In this document: positions 5,681-8,225 of the stretch, piece after piece | How the letters are laid out: every line of letters begins with the position of its first letter | Position numbering within the stretch: position 1 is the stretch's first letter | Assembly (NCBI GenBank): GCA_021821235.1 | Contig: JAKACS010000117.1 | Span: forward strand, 1 to 8,225 | Length of the DNA stretch: 8,225 nucleotides | Direction of reading: 5' to 3' | From: Bacillota bacterium | GTDB taxonomy: Bacteria; Bacillota; Bacilli; Bacillales_B; DSM-18226 | Translations under genes and position numbers: made by a program | Notes under the pieces: model-generated | Told to the model about the DNA's origin: nothing | The model's input: only the letters and a program-made list of their open reading frames with translations | Databases searched by the model: none

Positions 5681-5722
5681 ATTTTTGCCCAGCTAGGCTG
5701 GAGAATTTAGGAGGAAAAATCC

Positions 5723-8140
5723 ATGAGCTTTAATCATCAGCGAATCGAAACGAAATGGCAGAAAAAATGGGAAGAAGAAAAAACGTTTAAAACAAGTGAA
5801 GAAAGAGGCAAGCGGCAATTTTACGCTCTTGATATGTTTCCGTATCCATCTGGAGCCGGGCTGCATGTAGGCCATCCTGAGGGATATACTGCAACAGATA
5901 TTCTTTCGCGCTTAAAGCGGATGCAGGGCTACAATGTCCTTCACCCAATGGGCTGGGATGCCTTTGGTTTGCCGGCAGAGCAATATGCTTTGGATACAGG
6001 GAATGATCCGGCAGAATTTACAAAGAAAAATATTGACAATTTTCGCCGCCAAATTAAATCACTAGGGTTTTCATATGACTGGGATCGGGAAGTGAATACA
6101 ACAGATCCGGAATACTACAAGTGGACGCAATGGATTTTCCTGCAGCTTTTTAAAAAAGGACTCGCCTATATTGATGAAGTAGCGGTAAACTGGTGCCCTG
6201 CTCTTGGCACGGTTTTGGCAAATGAAGAAGTGATCGATGGAAAAAGCGAACGCGGCGGCCATCCGGTCGAACGGCGGCCAATGAAACAATGGATGCTGAA
6301 AATCACCGCTTACGCCGACCGCCTGCTCGAAGACCTTGAAGAATTGGATTGGCCGGAAAGCATTAAAGATATGCAGCGCAATTGGATTGGCCGTTCAGAG
6401 GGTGCCGAGGTAACGTTTAAGATTGCCGATCATGACGAATCATTTACCGTGTTTACCACCAGACCGGATACTCTTTTTGGAGCAACTTACGCAGTGCTGG
6501 CGCCAGAGCATGCCCTTGTAAGCAAAATTACGACTCCGGAACAGCAACCGGCTGTGGATGCTTATTTGGAAAAAATCAAAAGCAAAAGCGATCTTGAACG
6601 GACAGATTTAGCAAAAGAAAAAACGGGTGTGTTTACTGGAGCCTATGCGATCAACCCGGCCAATAATGAAAAAATGCCGATTTGGATTGCCGATTATGTA
6701 TTAGTCAGTTACGGAACGGGCGCGATTATGGCGGTTCCTGCCCATGATGAGCGCGACTACGAGTTTGCCAAACAATTTGAGCTACCGATCAAGCAAGTGG
6801 TGGCAGGTGGCGATATTGACAAGGAAGCCTATACGGGGGATGGCGAACATATTCATTCAGAGTTTTTAGATGGCCTAAACAAAAAGGATGCCATTGAAAA
6901 AATGATTTCCTGGCTAGAGGAAAAAGGGATAGGCACAAAGAAAGTCACCTACCGCCTGCGCGATTGGTTGTTCAGCCGTCAGCGCTATTGGGGCGAGCCG
7001 ATTCCGATTATTCATTGGGAAGATGGCACGATGACGGCTGTTCCTGAAGGCCAGTTGCCACTAATGCTGCCAAAAACAACGGAAATCAGGCCATCAGGTA
7101 CAGGTGAGTCGCCGCTTGCCAACATCTCTGAGTGGGTAAGTGTTAATGATCCTGCAACAGGCAAAAAAGGCCGCCGTGAAACGAATACGATGCCGCAATG
7201 GGCCGGCAGCTGCTGGTATTACTTGCGTTATATTGATCCGAAAAATCGACAGGAGCTTGCCTCCCGTGAAAAACTGAATGAATGGCTTCCGGTTGATGTG
7301 TACATCGGCGGTGCCGAGCATGCGGTGCTACATTTGCTCTATGCTCGTTTCTGGCATAAATTTTTATATGATCTTGGCGTTGTACCGACGAAAGAACCAT
7401 TCCAAAAGCTGTTTAACCAGGGCATGATTTTAGGCGAAAACAATGAAAAAATGAGTAAGTCAAAAGGAAATGTTGTCAATCCGGATGCAATTGTCGAGAG
7501 CCACGGTGCCGACACGCTTCGGTTATATGAAATGTTTATGGGTCCGCTTGACGCTTCAATTGCCTGGTCAACAAACGGACTTGATGGGGCACGCCGCTTC
7601 CTTGACAGGATTTGGCGCTTGTTCGTTGAAGAAGATGGCAGCCTGAATCCAAAAATTCAAGCAGGCGAAGAGTCAGCAAACCTTGAGAAAGTGTATCACC
7701 AAACCGTGAAAAAAGTAACGGAAGATTTAGAGGGCTTGCGTTTTAATACGGCGATTTCCCAATTGATGGTGTTCATCAATGAGGCGTATAAATCCACTGT
7801 CCTGGCAAAAAATTATATGGAGGGTTTTGTAAAAATGCTGTCACCGATTTGCCCTCACATTGCGGAAGAACTTTGGGAAAAACTCGGCCACAGCGGCACA
7901 ATTTCGTACGAAGCATGGCCGGCCTATGATGAATCAAAACTGGTTGATCAGGAAGTCGAAATTGTCATTCAGGTAAATGGAAAAGTGAAGCATAAGCTTA
8001 CCGTCCCGACAGATGCTACGAAAGAAACGTTGGAGCAGCTGGCAATGGATGATGAAAAAGTAAAAGAGCAAATCGAAGGTAAAACGGTTCGTAAAGTGAT
8101 TACCGTTCCTGGAAAATTAGTGAATATCGTCGCCAATTAA
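5723..8140 (+). CDS. leuS: Leucyl-tRNA synthetase (LeuRS)
   Basis: Class Ia synthetase that charges tRNA-Leu with leucine in the cytoplasm and hydrolyses mischarged products. The 805-aa protein matches the usual bacterial length and is intact. The HIGH signature reads HVGH at 48-51. The zinc-module region (about 155-190) keeps only C158, so it probably binds no zinc, as in other Bacillus LeuRS. The CP1 editing domain carries TTRPDTLFG (245-253) and HDERDYEFA from 341, including D345, equivalent to the conserved editing Asp of E. coli. Later elements are [31 protein letters not shown] and KMSKS at 576-580. An anticodon-binding helical domain and the C-terminal module with VNGKVKHKL complete the enzyme. 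TAGGAGG (5708-5714) lies 8 nt before the ATG, and no competing start is near. It is transcribed alone from the T-box promoter and ends at a hairpin terminator. Confidence 0.98.
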   Translation: MSFNHQRIETKWQKKWEEEKTFKTSEERGKRQFYALDMFPYPSGAGLHVGHPEGYTATDILSRLKRMQGYNVLHPMGWDAFGLPAEQYALDTGNDPAEFTKKNIDNFRRQIKSLGFSYDWDREVNTTDPEYYKWTQWIFLQLFKKGLAYIDEVAVNWCPALGTVLANEEVIDGKSERGGHPVERRPMKQWMLKITAYADRLLEDLEELDWPESIKDMQRNWIGRSEGAEVTFKIADHDESFTVFTTRPDTLFGATYAVLAPEHALVSKITTPEQQPAVDAYLEKIKSKSDLERTDLAKEKTGVFTGAYAINPANNEKMPIWIADYVLVSYGTGAIMAVPAHDERDYEFAKQFELPIKQVVAGGDIDKEAYTGDGEHIHSEFLDGLNKKDAIEKMISWLEEKGIGTKKVTYRLRDWLFSRQRYWGEPIPIIHWEDGTMTAVPEGQLPLMLPKTTEIRPSGTGESPLANISEWVSVNDPATGKKGRRETNTMPQWAGSCWYYLRYIDPKNRQELASREKLNEWLPVDVYIGGAEHAVLHLLYARFWHKFLYDLGVVPTKEPFQKLFNQGMILGENNEKMSKSKGNVVNPDAIVESHGADTLRLYEMFMGPLDASIAWSTNGLDGARRFLDRIWRLFVEEDGSLNPKIQAGEESANLEKVYHQTVKKVTEDLEGLRFNTAISQLMVFINEAYKSTVLAKNYMEGFVKMLSPICPHIAEELWEKLGHSGTISYEAWPAYDESKLVDQEVEIVIQVNGKVKHKLTVPTDATKETLEQLAMDDEKVKEQIEGKTVRKVITVPGKLVNIVAN

Positions 8141-8149
8141 TCCGAATAG

Positions 8150-8175
8150 CCCTCCGCGCATCGGGGGGATATTTT
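8150..8175 (+). terminator. Probable intrinsic terminator of leuS
   Basis: CCCTCCG (8150-8156) pairs with CGGGGGG (8162-8168), 7 bp with one T-G wobble, around the loop CGCAT, followed by ATATTTT (8169-8175). The stem is GC-rich, the T-tract short and broken, so termination may be incomplete. It starts 9 nt after the leuS stop codon. Confidence 0.65.
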
Positions 8176-8183
8176 AAATGAAA

Positions 8184-8201
8184 ACTCGCCGATTGGCGAG
8201 T
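8184..8201 (-). terminator. Hairpin after leuS, possibly a minus-strand terminator
   Basis: ACTCGCC (8184-8190) and GGCGAGT (8195-8201) form a perfect 7-bp stem around GATT. On the plus strand there is no T-run after it. On the minus strand the stem is followed by TTTCATTT-like sequence (complement of 8177-8184), so it fits best as a terminator for a convergent gene entering from the right. The 24 bases beyond it hold in-frame TAG and TGA on the minus strand (8206-8201), which would suit such a gene's end, but too little is visible to call a gene. Confidence 0.4.
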
Positions 8202-8225
8202 CACTAAGGACGAAGACAGAGGCGT

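Noticed and set aside
5689..5701. Small hairpin CCAG-CTAGG-CTGG before the leuS ribosome binding site
   Set aside because: Only four base pairs; too weak to claim a role in translation control.
5444..5710. 88-codon plus-strand reading frame upstream of leuS
   Set aside because: It lies entirely across T-box stems, the T box and the terminator, and has no ribosome binding site; the bases are explained by RNA structure.
8178..8207. Nine-codon frame MKTRRLASH after leuS with GGGGGG upstream
   Set aside because: The G-run is the arm of the terminator and the frame lies across a hairpin; the length gives no statistical support.
1..8225. Mobile elements, CRISPR, phage or defence genes
   Set aside because: No direct-repeat arrays, transposase or integrase motifs, or compositionally odd segments were seen; the gene order is the conserved Bacillaceae one.

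Overview
The window reads as a stretch of chromosome from a low-to-mid G+C Firmicute of the family Bacillaceae. The gene set is the one found around leuS in Bacillus: ytpA, ytpB, ytqB, ytqA, ytzC, a YttB-like transporter and leuS. All genes have strong AGGAGG-type ribosome binding sites, TTG starts occur, and leuS carries a T-box leader. I see no insertion sequence, phage gene, CRISPR array, tRNA or rRNA. I would not name the species.

Layout, left to right. (1) 1-1803, plus strand: the 3' part of ytpA (lysophospholipase, cut by the left edge) followed 12 nt later by ytpB (class IB C35 terpene synthase). (2) 1802-1832: a bidirectional terminator that also contains the last codons of the convergent gene. 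(3) 1816-3353, minus strand: the two-gene operon ytqA-ytqB (mnmL-mnmM), overlapping by ATGA, for wobble-uridine modification of tRNA. (4) 3354-3552: divergent control region. (5) 3553-4053, plus strand: ytzC (DUF2524) and an unrecognised 59-codon gene with a TTG start, ended by a strong terminator. (6) 4104-5345: an MFS transporter (YttB-like) with its own sigma-A promoter. (7) 5369-5680: promoter and complete leucine T-box leader with CUC specifier and transcription terminator. (8) 5723-8140: leuS, intact, followed by a terminator. (9) 8141-8225: non-coding tail with a second hairpin that probably serves a convergent minus-strand gene just outside the window.

Two themes recur. One is decoding: MnmL and MnmM finish the mnm5s2U group on the wobble base of tRNAs for split codon boxes, and LeuRS charges tRNA-Leu under direct control of tRNA-Leu charging. 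The other is the membrane: YtpA makes lysophospholipid (bacilysocin in B. subtilis), YtpB consumes long-chain prenyl diphosphate, and the MFS protein is an exporter of unknown substrate. These are neighbours by conserved gene order; nothing in the sequence shows that they act together.

I did not find a clear new biological system. The items most worth a second look are the unrecognised 59-aa TTG-start gene, the terminator that doubles as the end of mnmM, an 8-bp perfect inverted repeat at the end of ytpA, an inverted repeat over the putative mnmL promoter, and the unexplained hairpin at the right edge.
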